Source: Sulfobacillus benefaciens (GTDB taxonomy: Bacteria; Bacillota; Sulfobacillia; Sulfobacillales; Sulfobacillaceae). From it: DNA of 64,000 bases. Location of the stretch: assembly GCA_003023725.1 (NCBI GenBank), contig PXYT01000004.1:1-64000 (forward strand), in the 5' to 3' direction. The number at the start of each line of letters is the position of its first letter. Within the stretch, counting starts at the first letter, position 1. Positions 17,550 through 26,179 of this stretch are shown here, piece by piece. The notes beneath the pieces are model-generated. The model saw only the letters and a list, made by a program, of their open reading frames with translations. It made no database searches and had not been told where the DNA came from. A program made the position numbers and the translations under genes.

Positions 17550-19958
17550 ATGAAAGATACCCAGCCACACATTGCCTGGCAACTCGATGACAAATCAGCG
17601 TCTCTAACCATAATGTATGGTGGCCGAGTGTTAATACACTGGGATCTGTCAAAATGGGCCGCGGTAACTCCCGGTCGACTAGCCGTCAGGCGCGTCATAG
17701 CCTGGGATTTCGTCAAGACCTCGCACGACCGGCACCATCCCATGACCTCATGGGATGAAACCTTGGAAAACCAGCAGACGGTTATCCGCCTCTCGGATCG
17801 TCTGTCCCGTCACCATATCACACTCACCTTCACGGCTCTTGGATCCTGGCATATAGCCATTAGGATAAAAACGTCGCATCCGGACCAGTTTATACGCATG
17901 GTCTGGCTAACCGAAGAAAATGATTCATGGCAAGGCTTTGGAGAGCACACACACAGCATCCGTCCTCCAGCCCGGTTCGACAGTTGGGTTGAAGAAGGTC
18001 CTGTAGGATGGGGTTTCCTTTCCCGGATTTTCAAGCATACTCCATGGTTTCCTTTTCCCAAGGGGCCGTATGCGTCCTACGCATCACTGCCGCTATGGCT
18101 CAGTTCCGCTGGATACAGTGCGTGGTTCACATCCTTCGAGCGCATACGCTGGAATCTGCAACAAACCATGCGGTCGGCTACTGTCTGGGGTGCGGACACA
18201 ACGCTCCATGTCATCGCTGGCCATACCCCCAAACAGGTGTTAAGCCGGCAATTTTTGGTGCTCGGTACCCCCTCACCTCCTGGTCCATGGGTCCTAGCAC
18301 CATGGAATGACAGTATTCAGGGACAGCAATCCGCACTCACTTTGGCACGTTTCTTACGGGAACATCGTATACCCTCCGGAACTCTTTGGATTGAGGATTG
18401 GATGGGATCCCATCAAGATGATCGCAGATTTTGGATGCGGCCTTTAACCCACCAGGTCGACACGGACCTTTACCCGGACCTTCCCGACTTGTCGCAAACC
18501 TTGCATGCCCAAGGATTCCGCCTTTTGGGCTATTTTTGTCCGGAAATTACGGAAGGCACCGATTTGTATCACCAAGCTCTCAGAGACGACATTCTGGTCA
18601 AAGACAGAGTAGGGAATCCCGCCGTCATCAAAATTCTCGGCATTAACCACGGCCAATTGGACCTGACCCACCCCTCGGCGTTCACCTGGATTCATGATCA
18701 TCTTCTCTATCCCGCTCTTCAGCTCGGGTTTGACGGTTGGATGGCCGATTTTGGGGAATATTTGCCGCTCACCGCCAAACTGTCTGATGGCACTTCCGGA
18801 ACTGTATCCCACAACCGCTACCCCCTGTTATGGCAGGCCATTCATCGGCAGTTTTGGCGCCAATACCGGCCCGATGACGAGTACGTATTTTTTGTGCGTT
18901 CCGGATGGATTGGAACACACCGCCTGGCTCCAGTTGTATGGGGCGGGGATTCGGACACCGATTTCGAAGAAGGCGACGGATTGCCGACCGTCATTCCCGA
19001 GGCCCTATCCGCGCAAGTCGCGGGGTTTTTCTACTGGGCAACCGATATCGGCGGCTACATGACCTTTGGGTTAACCCGCCCTTCCACCAAATCCTTGTTT
19101 ATTCGGTGGGTCCAGGCCGCCTCCCTGTTACCTGTGATGCGCACCCATCATGGTACTGCGGCCCCGCGAAACTGGCGGCTGGATCGGGATTCAGAAACGT
19201 TGGAAATATATTCCCGCTATGCCCGTCTACACACAGCACTCTATCCTTATTTTCATCATCTGTGTACCCTTGCCGAACAGATGGGCTGGCCCTTAATCCG
19301 GCCGCTTTATTTGGAATTTCCGGAGGATAAGACGTCATGGCGACTGGACCAGGAATTCATGGTGGGTGACGGTCTAGTGGTAGCACCGGTTCTCACCTCT
19401 AGCTCTTCCTCTCATCCCATTTACCTCCCCTCCGGAAAATGGCGTTCATGGTGGACCAACAAAGTCTATGAAGGACCGCAATGGATAAGCGAGAACGTTC
19501 CTCTGGATCAACTTCCAGTATTTATCCGTGATCCCTTCTTCGTGCCTCTTCTGGAAGGAGTTCCTGCGACGGGGACGGATGCGGGCATCTCCCAGATGGA
19601 AGGAGTGGTGGACTCCCTAAGCCCTATTACCACGGGTCCCGGAGTCGGTTTGAACCGGGCGCTGGATTATCTTGCCTTATATCTTTGCGTTTCGAACACA
19701 GCCTACCAGAAACTTTTTCGGCTGCCAGACGGCGGATACCTCCGTTTAGAATTTCAACCTCTTCCTCAAATCTTCTCGAAACCACTCCGGCTTCCGTCTC
19801 CCGTTTTCTCGGATCATTTTCCGCAATTCGCCTCTTTTGGAACAACTGTTCTCTTGAAACCGGGAGAGAGCCATGAGATTCGCATCAACCACGGGATCAT
19901 GACTCTCAGCGCCTCCGAAGATAGCCGAAAACGCCAATATATCTTACGCTGGTGGTAA
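17550..19958 (+). CDS. Glycoside hydrolase family 31, YihQ-like subgroup
   Basis: An 802-residue retaining alpha-glycosidase. The nucleophile is D400 in WMADFGEYLP and the acid/base is D467 in WGGDSDTDFEEGDGLP. The 67-residue separation and the sequence around both resemble E. coli YihQ (sulfoquinovosidase). Of the sulfonate-pocket residues recalled for YihQ, an R-x-x-W (R292-W295) and Y503 (in DIGGY) appear in place, but the Gln before DW is Glu (E282). So an ordinary alpha-glucosidase or xylosidase is at least as likely. The first 230 residues are the family's N-terminal beta domain; there is no signal peptide. A GPH symporter follows 26 nt later. Confidence 0.88.
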   Translation: MKDTQPHIAWQLDDKSASLTIMYGGRVLIHWDLSKWAAVTPGRLAVRRVIAWDFVKTSHDRHHPMTSWDETLENQQTVIRLSDRLSRHHITLTFTALGSWHIAIRIKTSHPDQFIRMVWLTEENDSWQGFGEHTHSIRPPARFDSWVEEGPVGWGFLSRIFKHTPWFPFPKGPYASYASLPLWLSSAGYSAWFTSFERIRWNLQQTMRSATVWGADTTLHVIAGHTPKQVLSRQFLVLGTPSPPGPWVLAPWNDSIQGQQSALTLARFLREHRIPSGTLWIEDWMGSHQDDRRFWMRPLTHQVDTDLYPDLPDLSQTLHAQGFRLLGYFCPEITEGTDLYHQALRDDILVKDRVGNPAVIKILGINHGQLDLTHPSAFTWIHDHLLYPALQLGFDGWMADFGEYLPLTAKLSDGTSGTVSHNRYPLLWQAIHRQFWRQYRPDDEYVFFVRSGWIGTHRLAPVVWGGDSDTDFEEGDGLPTVIPEALSAQVAGFFYWATDIGGYMTFGLTRPSTKSLFIRWVQAASLLPVMRTHHGTAAPRNWRLDRDSETLEIYSRYARLHTALYPYFHHLCTLAEQMGWPLIRPLYLEFPEDKTSWRLDQEFMVGDGLVVAPVLTSSSSSHPIYLPSGKWRSWWTNKVYEGPQWISENVPLDQLPVFIRDPFFVPLLEGVPATGTDAGISQMEGVVDSLSPITTGPGVGLNRALDYLALYLCVSNTAYQKLFRLPDGGYLRLEFQPLPQIFSKPLRLPSPVFSDHFPQFASFGTTVLLKPGESHEIRINHGIMTLSASEDSRKRQYILRWW

Positions 19959-19983
19959 AAGACGAGAATGGAGGTGTTTTGCC

Positions 19984-21255
19984 ATGATTCGGCCGAGATG
20001 GTACGCATTGGGAAACCTCGGCAGCAATATCTTCAGCCAAGCCTTTGCGACATTCATCCTGTTCTTCTATATAGACCACCTGCATGCTCCCCTGGCGGGG
20101 ATAACCATCGCCATGACGATCCAAAGCGTATGGCACGCAATCCTCAACCCCATAATTGGACAAATATCGGACCGGACACGAACGCGATACGGTCGGCGCA
20201 TGCCCTATATTGCCGCCCTAAGCATTCCCTTGGGCGTGATCTTTTTTCTGCTATGGCATCCTATCGTCCCGAGTCGCTGGTTGAGCGTTTATTTCCTGGT
20301 TATGGTCCTGCTCTTTGATTTATTCTATCTTAGCGTAGTCCTGAATTGGACCAGCTTATTCCCGGAGATGTATCAAACCATTTCGCAACGTACCCAGGCT
20401 CAATCGCCCCGCCAAATAGTGGGGGTCATCGCACTGTTGATTGGGGTCGCCGCACCCCCAATCCTGTACGGTCACTGGGGATGGTCGTGGATGGGAGCGA
20501 TACTTGGAGTTATTGGCACTTTAGGCTTCCTGTTATCTCTTCACGGCAGCCAGGAGCGATCTCTCACGGCTTTGCCTTCCTCACGGATTTCGCTTACGGA
20601 AAGCTGGAAACTGCTCACAGGATTCAAAGGATTTCGCAGATTCCTATTGATGAATTTCCTGGTACAGCTGACATTGGGATTGATTCCCGCGGTTCTGCCG
20701 TTTTATGCCAAATATGTGCTTCACATTTCCCATACTGTCCTGTCTCTTTTGTTAGCCAGCATCTTTGTCACCGCACTGATTGCTATTACCCCCTGGAGTC
20801 ATTGGATCAAACGTCAGGGATCGCACCGCGGAATTCGCTGGGCCATTGTCTTCCTCATTATTGGACTTTCCCCTTTCTTTGTTCCCAACAACACCGGCGT
20901 CTTTTTGGCTGCTGTCCTTCTGGGGGTGGGTCTCGGAGGATTTTTGGTTTTGGCCGACGTCTTGATCGCGGAAGCCATCGATGTGGATGCCCGCTTACGA
21001 GATTCCAGGCGCGAGGGCGTCTTTTACGGGATAAACGGATTCATTCTGCGCCTGGGGGTTTCCGTTCAGTCGCTGCTGCTTTATGCCGTTCTCCACGGGA
21101 CTCATTTCCAGCCTAACAGGACTGGATACGCGCCCATGGCCGTGCAAGATGGTTTTCGAGTCCTGATTAGTTTAATTCCCATGGTTCTCTTGGTCATGGC
21201 GTATCTAGTTATTCGGCACCATGATGTGCCTGAAAGCCAAGCAACAATGTCATGA
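19984..21255 (+). CDS. GPH-family glycoside:cation symporter (MelB/YihO-like)
   Basis: A 423-residue, 12-helix major-facilitator protein. SDRTRTRYGRRMPYI between helices 2 and 3 and the late motif IDVDARLRDSRREGVFYGINGF are typical of glycoside-pentoside-hexuronide symporters. A GGAGG site precedes the ATG. It follows the GH31 gene by 26 nt, so the pair most likely imports and hydrolyses one alpha-glycoside in the cytoplasm. In enterobacteria a GPH transporter (YihO) partners the YihQ glycosidase, which parallels this arrangement. No sugar catabolic enzymes are adjacent. Confidence 0.9.
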   Translation: MIRPRWYALGNLGSNIFSQAFATFILFFYIDHLHAPLAGITIAMTIQSVWHAILNPIIGQISDRTRTRYGRRMPYIAALSIPLGVIFFLLWHPIVPSRWLSVYFLVMVLLFDLFYLSVVLNWTSLFPEMYQTISQRTQAQSPRQIVGVIALLIGVAAPPILYGHWGWSWMGAILGVIGTLGFLLSLHGSQERSLTALPSSRISLTESWKLLTGFKGFRRFLLMNFLVQLTLGLIPAVLPFYAKYVLHISHTVLSLLLASIFVTALIAITPWSHWIKRQGSHRGIRWAIVFLIIGLSPFFVPNNTGVFLAAVLLGVGLGGFLVLADVLIAEAIDVDARLRDSRREGVFYGINGFILRLGVSVQSLLLYAVLHGTHFQPNRTGYAPMAVQDGFRVLISLIPMVLLVMAYLVIRHHDVPESQATMS

Positions 21256-21538
21256 CAAAATCGGTTCTAGTCTCGAAAGATCCACACTTGTAATGAAAAA
21301 TAAAAGTGTGATGTTTCCTGTTCCAGGCCGCGGATCGGATCTTTGTGGTGTCAAGGGGTTGGGTTAAGAATACGACCCGTCGGCAAAAGAGCGAACATAA
21401 GAGAACATCCTCCCTATACATATTTGTTGAGGATTTTCAGAGCGGATCCAGCCAGTTGGGAATTGCACAGCTTGATGCATGAGTCTCCATGGGTTTCGAC
21501 ATAATAAAGAACACAACTTATCTGACAAAGGAGCCTTG

Positions 21539-22036
21539 GTGAACATGGATGACGAATGGCAGAGTGCAGGGAGTGAAAATGCGGCGAATGCAGAGCTTGT
21601 TTCTTCAGCTCCCGTGGACGCCAGCGTCGACAGCGAGGAAAGCCGAATCATTTTTCAGACCAAGAGAGTAAATTTGGCGATTGCAGTGCTGCCCAACGCA
21701 TTTGACGATGCCCGTTTCCACATCGGCGGCATGGATGATCCCCGTATCATCACACCTTTGGGATCGGAAATCGTCCTGAATGTATACAATCAGGATGGGC
21801 TGCGCTCCCATGGCTGGAAATTAATTCGCCGGACCCCCCCCTTCCCCAGTCCCGAGAAAGCCGCATCGGACCCGCCAGCCTTTCAGGGTGCCGAAATCTC
21901 GCACATTCCCCCCAATGAACAAGGAACGGCGCATTTCATTGTCGATCAACCGGGTGTGTACACTTATATCTGTCCGGAATTGAACGATCATGATATTGGG
22001 CTTTACGGAATTTGGGAAGTAGTACCGGGACATTAA
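21539..22036 (+). CDS. Sulfocyanin-like cupredoxin without signal peptide or axial Met
   Basis: About 165 residues. GTG 21539 (AAAGGAG 5 nt upstream) or ATG 21545 can start it. The C-terminal 110 residues read as a type-1 copper fold: FHIGGMDDPRIITPLGSEI, a first His in LRSHGWKLI, and VYTYICPELNDHDIGLYGIW. The latter gives C-x5-H-x3-L where sulfocyanins have Cys, His and Met, so the axial position looks like Leu (or Tyr), as in high-potential laccases. The acidic N-terminus (about 50 residues) has no hydrophobic helix, unlike membrane-tethered sulfocyanins, implying a cytoplasmic protein or an exported one lacking a visible signal. It could alternatively be a non-metal cupredoxin fold. Confidence 0.65.
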   Translation: MNMDDEWQSAGSENAANAELVSSAPVDASVDSEESRIIFQTKRVNLAIAVLPNAFDDARFHIGGMDDPRIITPLGSEIVLNVYNQDGLRSHGWKLIRRTPPFPSPEKAASDPPAFQGAEISHIPPNEQGTAHFIVDQPGVYTYICPELNDHDIGLYGIWEVVPGH

Positions 22037-22870
22037 TACGGACAACGTTGCGGCTTGGCCGCACCGGCCAAAGGAGGCCACGGCACGCCAATGAGGGTTC
22101 CTAAGCATCGAACCTGTGGAGGTTCTCTTCGCCCCACCCAATCCGTCATCCAGCTAGCCCGTCTCTGACTTCGTCTGTCAGATCAAGTCATTTCCATAAC
22201 CGGGGTCAACTGCTTGAAGGATAATGGAGTGGTCCAAAGGGAACGAGGCTTGTAAACGTCATTTTCTTGTGTGAGCGTAGGATGAGGAGCAACCTCATCT
22301 TTCTGAGGTGACGGAATTCAGCCGCTCACGCCGCTGGAACCTCGGAACCACAAAATACCGCCGTATCTACCGAGTGATCAAACTTGGCATGGTGAAACCG
22401 ACGAACATTAAAAACCTTCGCGGTAAACTACTTACTGCAATCCCCCCATAAGGGAACGATGGAGCGCACCGCTGTCGTTGCCCCTACGGCTCGGCCGTTA
22501 ACCGCCTTTAAAAGACCCTCTGTTTCATACTTCGGCTATTAAAGGGTGCCTCACGGTTTCCTGGGTCACCCTTTCCCTTTCCTCACCAGTCCTTAGCCGA
22601 CGGCCATTGATTGCCGTCAGTCCTGACACATTCTGGTAAAAGCACGTGCGCAACTCCTGGTAATTTGCCATGGTTGTCTCCTTATCCCTTCTCAACTGTT
22701 CTACCGTGTCTATGTCGCCGAGAGAAAACAAATCTATGCAATGTCAGCCTAAGGGCACACCTTGTTGCCTGGTTCCTCGGTATCATGGACGGCTTGATTC
22801 CAGAGAACAGACCCAGCATGTAAGCGGCATAGCAGGAAAGAGCATCAAAGTTCCCAAATCGGATGAGTGC
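22037..22870. other. Gene-poor region with short frames
   Basis: About 830 nt. A 7-bp hairpin TTGGCCG/CGGCCAA (22055-22071) follows the cupredoxin stop. A plus-strand frame at 22281-22451 encodes WNLGTTKYRRIYRVIKLG, a protein-like but unrecognised stretch, possibly a gene remnant. An 8-bp inverted repeat AAAGGGTG/CACCCTTT lies near 22543-22575. Nothing here can be named. Confidence 0.35.
22525..22671 (-). CDS. Possible 48-residue peptide, unknown
   Basis: A short frame starting MANYQELRTCFYQ, with AAGGAG 6 nt before the ATG at 22671. The product is polar and Arg/Glu-rich, without membrane span or known motif. The good ribosome site is the only support. Confidence 0.3.
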   Translation of the reverse strand: MANYQELRTCFYQNVSGLTAINGRRLRTGEERERVTQETVRHPLIAEV

Positions 22871-23299
22871 TTAAGAGAACAGACGGCGGAATATAACCAA
22901 AGCAATAAACAGCACGAATAACGGTATCACGGACAACATCAGCAGTTCCTTAGCGACGATGTAGACGAATGGTAAACCAATGACCACTACAATCCACGAA
23001 CGAACTGCACGCAATCTCAGTGCAGGATTATGGACGGCGGCTTTAGAAACGCGCAGCGGATACGACCAAAGAGGAAATAAACCTGGTGTTTTGGCCGTTC
23101 GGTCGTGCCTGGCGGTTTCAGATTCCAAGGTGTCCGCAAGCAGGATATCTCGGGCTTTTGTCAGAAGCCGAAATTGCGATGCCACTCCACCGCCATCGGG
23201 ATGAAGACGCCAGCACTGCTGCCGATACGCCTGGCGAATCACATTCTCCGGCGCATTTACCGGAATGCCGAGAAGATCCGCAGCATCTTGCCGGGTCAT
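22871..23299 (-). CDS. J-domain protein with C-terminal membrane segments
   Basis: 142 residues from ATG 23299, which has AAGGAGG 9 nt upstream. The N-terminal 65 residues form a DnaJ J-domain: LLGIPVNAPENVIRQAYRQQ then LHPDGGG with the HPD motif needed to stimulate DnaK. A basic linker is followed by two hydrophobic segments near the C-terminus (VVVIGLPFVYIVAKELL, SVIPLFVLFIALVIF), so it should be anchored in the membrane with its J-domain in the cytoplasm. It lacks the Gly/Phe and zinc domains of DnaJ and would recruit DnaK to the membrane. It is divergent from a methyltransferase gene. Confidence 0.82.
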   Translation of the reverse strand: MTRQDAADLLGIPVNAPENVIRQAYRQQCWRLHPDGGGVASQFRLLTKARDILLADTLESETARHDRTAKTPGLFPLWSYPLRVSKAAVHNPALRLRAVRSWIVVVIGLPFVYIVAKELLMLSVIPLFVLFIALVIFRRLFS

Positions 23300-23461
23300 G
23301 GGACAAGTCCTCCTTCGTAACAATTTCTCCATCCATTATAGAATAAACGGAAATTCCCCGCATCCGACCGAGGTCTATGAATTATCTCATCCTTATCGTA
23401 CTGTATGATAAACACAGCGCAAGATGCTAAATTCCCACATAAGAGAAGAGGGTGCCAGAAA

Positions 23462-24202
23462 ATGTCTTTGTCCGGTTATGATGCTTTTTCGTGGTTGTAT
23501 CAGCGGTATTGGGACGACTACACAGACATCGTCTGGCCACTCATACAATCGTCCGTATTACCACAAATTGGTTCCGGTTCCCGAGTTCTGGATTTATGCT
23601 GCGGAACCGGTAAGATGGCTGCCAAACTCAGCGGACAAGGATTTCAAGTCACAGGGATCGACAATTCCAAGGAAATGATCAAGATCGCCCGGATTCATGC
23701 ACCTGAGGCTACGCTGTTATGCCAAGACGCACGCCGGATTCATATGGAGCACCGGGTTCAAGCGGTCTTTTCGCTCTTTGACAGTCTGAACCACATGCCG
23801 ACTCTCGACGACCTGGCCACCGTGTTTGAGCAGGTTTGGTCGGTTCTTAATCCTGGTGGTCTTTTCTTTTTTGACATGAACGGCGTTGAGAAATACGAAT
23901 CGCGCTGGCCGGGACGCGATGCCATTATTTGCCGCGATCATGTTGCGGCCATATCCACCCAGTACGATCTCAAGACCAGGGTCGCTACCTTTAACGCCGC
24001 AGTTTTTCGCTTCGTAGAAGGACAATGGATTCGCGATGATGTTCACTTGACCCAAACGGCATATTCCACCGGTGAAATTCGACAAGCACTGGAACACACA
24101 GGGTTCCAACCCGTACGCATTCTCAATGGATCACAAGGCAGATCCCCGGCATCCTTTTACGGACGGCTATTTTTCTGGGCTCACAAACCCGAGAGCGCTT
24201 GA
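23462..24202 (+). CDS. Class I SAM-dependent methyltransferase
   Basis: A 246-residue Rossmann methyltransferase starting MSLSGYDAFSWLYQRYW. Motif I is VLDLCCGTGKMAAKL, followed by acidic motif II (VTGIDNSKEM) and motif III (LLCQDARRI). The family is the Methyltransf_25/11 type; the opening Y-D-x-F-x-W-L-Y resembles small-molecule methyltransferases with a following DUF-like C-lobe. The substrate cannot be inferred. ATG 23462 has only a weak purine stretch upstream. It is a single gene. Confidence 0.85.
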   Translation: MSLSGYDAFSWLYQRYWDDYTDIVWPLIQSSVLPQIGSGSRVLDLCCGTGKMAAKLSGQGFQVTGIDNSKEMIKIARIHAPEATLLCQDARRIHMEHRVQAVFSLFDSLNHMPTLDDLATVFEQVWSVLNPGGLFFFDMNGVEKYESRWPGRDAIICRDHVAAISTQYDLKTRVATFNAAVFRFVEGQWIRDDVHLTQTAYSTGEIRQALEHTGFQPVRILNGSQGRSPASFYGRLFFWAHKPESA

Positions 24203-24504
24203 TAGTTGGTCCCTGAACCGGAAGAACGGGGATTGCCGTGTTCATCGCGTTTCCCCGTCTGTGCAAGTTGCCGTGCGGTCATCGCGTCGATAGCCTCTCG
24301 ATAATGACGGACAGTTTCCTGACGGGCATCTTGGGTCAACCATTGGCGTTCTGGTAGCGCTGGTGATAACCAAGGGTCCTGACGGTTAAGACAATCCTGC
24401 CTCCGTTGATATCTGAAGCAAGGCAAAACATGTTCACGGAGAGTGCCTATAGGGATCGCCTCCAAATCTGCCTCCCCTGCCATCCATCTAACAACAAAAC
24501 GCAC
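24181..24504 (-). CDS. Doubtful hypothetical frame overlapping the methyltransferase end
   Basis: A 107-codon minus-strand frame with a polar, Arg/Gln-rich product (HYREAIDAMTARQLAQTGKR). A GGTGA lies upstream of a possible GTG start. No family is recognised. Its composition is protein-like, so it may be the remnant of a lost gene; it overlaps the last 22 nt of the methyltransferase. Confidence 0.25.
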   Translation of the reverse strand: MRFVVRWMAGEADLEAIPIGTLREHVLPCFRYQRRQDCLNRQDPWLSPALPERQWLTQDARQETVRHYREAIDAMTARQLAQTGKRDEHGNPRSSGSGTNYQALSGL

Positions 24505-24978
24505 TGAGCCGGCGGTTCACCTCCGGATTGACAGATCCCAAACACGGCCTGAGGGCGATTCTGGGTCATCCGCTCACCCAAAAGAGCCGATTCTCGCCAC
24601 GCTGTCAAAATCCTGCACGTGCCATGGAACCATTAACCCCGCAGAATCCACACAAAAAGCCAACAATATCGTGCATAATATTGTTGGCATCTAGAGAACC
24701 TTTCTACATCAAACAAGGAACACCTGCCGTGCAACGTTTCCGGTGAGGCACTGTTGTGCTTCTTCTCAGGCATCATAAGAATGCCGCGCAAATGGTCGCA
24801 ACCCGATATCGCACAACACGCTTTCTCCCCCATTTCTGTTCTGTGTTCTCTAAGTAAGACAGCCACGCATGATATCGAGAGCAGGAGCTATCAGTGAGGT
24901 AGATATGCCGAAGGGTTATAAACCGCGTCACTTCCTGATTTCTGGACCGAAGCCAACGTACGTGGGCCGCACCCCTCA
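24203..24978. other. Gene-poor region with a perfect 11-bp palindrome
   Basis: About 775 nt without a convincing gene apart from the doubtful frame above. The clear structure is the inverted repeat at 24659-24688, listed separately. The HtpX-like gene reads into this region from the right. Confidence 0.4.
24659..24688 (-). terminator. Perfect 11-bp inverted repeat, terminator-like on the minus strand
   Basis: GCCAACAATAT (24659-24669) and ATATTGTTGGC (24678-24688) flank an 8-nt loop. On the minus strand it is followed by TTTTT. It may end a transcript from the HtpX-like gene 290 nt upstream. The AT-rich stem makes an operator or element end possible alternatives. Confidence 0.45.
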
Positions 24979-25899
24979 TCAGTCCCAGTAGCGCTGGAGG
25001 CGGGAAATACGCTGTCTGGTTGCCGGATGGGAGGATAGAAAAGACCATTTGGTTACACCGCTCCAAGTGAACCCTACCACCTGCGCTGTTTGTACCGAAC
25101 GCAGATCTTTGGCGAGAGCCGAATCATGGCGTCTGGTCTGCGACTGACGTCCCTTCACATACCGTTGGTTAATAACGTCGCAGCTTTCCAGGGCCCGAAT
25201 GAGGTGGAAGGGAGTTCCCAGCAATATCGAAGCTGTCTCATCAGCAGCCAGTTCGCGCTGACGCGAGAACATTCGAACCAAAAGAGTACTCACCAGCCAA
25301 GTCAGGGTGATCCCGGCCATAACCAATCCTAACGGATTGCTGGCATTGCTGGAACCCCTAAACGACATAAGATTCCCTAAAATCCACCAGCGCTGTATTA
25401 GAGCGCTGAGAATGAGATTCAGACTGCCGGCGACTAAAATCATGGTAATATCATGATGTGCGATGTGGGCGAGTTCATGGGCTATGACGGCATCGAATTC
25501 CTCTTCCGTCAGATTATTTAAAAGGGCACTGGTAACAATAATGGCATAGCCTTTCCCCGTCCAGGACCTCACGGTGAAAGCGTTCGCAATCGGCGAAGAC
25601 ACCATGTAGAGCGTGGGGACAGAAATATCTGCCAAAAAAGCCAGGCGTTCCACACGCTCTTGCCACTGTGGATCCAGAGGCTCGCCAGCCTGTTCCATAA
25701 AGAGCCGGGGAGAGAGAACAATGCCGCCCAGCATCATTACAACGGCCACGATGACCCCGACCATGGCCTCGAACAACCACGGCCATTGTAGTTCATGGTG
25801 AATGAACCAAATAAAGAGGATGTCCAACCCCATAATTCCCGCCAATACCATAAGCATCCGCGATATAAGCGAAAAATCGGGACGCTGCCACGATTTCAT
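24979..25899 (-). CDS. HtpX-like M48 membrane zinc protease
   Basis: 306 residues from ATG 25899 with AAGGGGG about 9 nt upstream. Two N-terminal membrane helices are followed by the zinc site AVIAHELAHIAHHDI (HExxH), then two more hydrophobic segments, and the third ligand Glu in SRQRELAADETA. This is the HtpX/M48B layout: a membrane protease that clears misfolded membrane proteins under heat or envelope stress, with the active site on the cytoplasmic side. It stands alone on the minus strand. A terminator-like repeat lies downstream. Confidence 0.9.
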   Translation of the reverse strand: MKSWQRPDFSLISRMLMVLAGIMGLDILFIWFIHHELQWPWLFEAMVGVIVAVVMMLGGIVLSPRLFMEQAGEPLDPQWQERVERLAFLADISVPTLYMVSSPIANAFTVRSWTGKGYAIIVTSALLNNLTEEEFDAVIAHELAHIAHHDITMILVAGSLNLILSALIQRWWILGNLMSFRGSSNASNPLGLVMAGITLTWLVSTLLVRMFSRQRELAADETASILLGTPFHLIRALESCDVINQRYVKGRQSQTRRHDSALAKDLRSVQTAQVVGFTWSGVTKWSFLSSHPATRQRISRLQRYWD

Positions 25900-26179
25900 G
25901 AAACACAACCCCCTTGCTCTTTCTTTGGCCCCTTACCTTGACGAAACAACTTCTTTACCCGTTATTTTAGCAGATTTTTCGGAAAATCGTCATGCCGATC
26001 TTTGCCTGCAAGGCAAGGCCGTTACCGAAATGTGATCCAAGCACGGCCGACATGTCGTGTCCGCCGTGCGCCGGAGGGACAGCCTAGATTTTGTCAAGAA
26101 ACCAGACACCAGCCAGATTCGCCTTACCGGGCTTTTCTTCTCCCTTTTGTCTCTATGTCTCTGTGTCTTTTTTTCTTTC

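Noticed and set aside
22055-22071. TTGGCCG/CGGCCAA hairpin as terminator of the cupredoxin gene
   Set aside because: No T-run follows the stem; listed only as a spacer feature.
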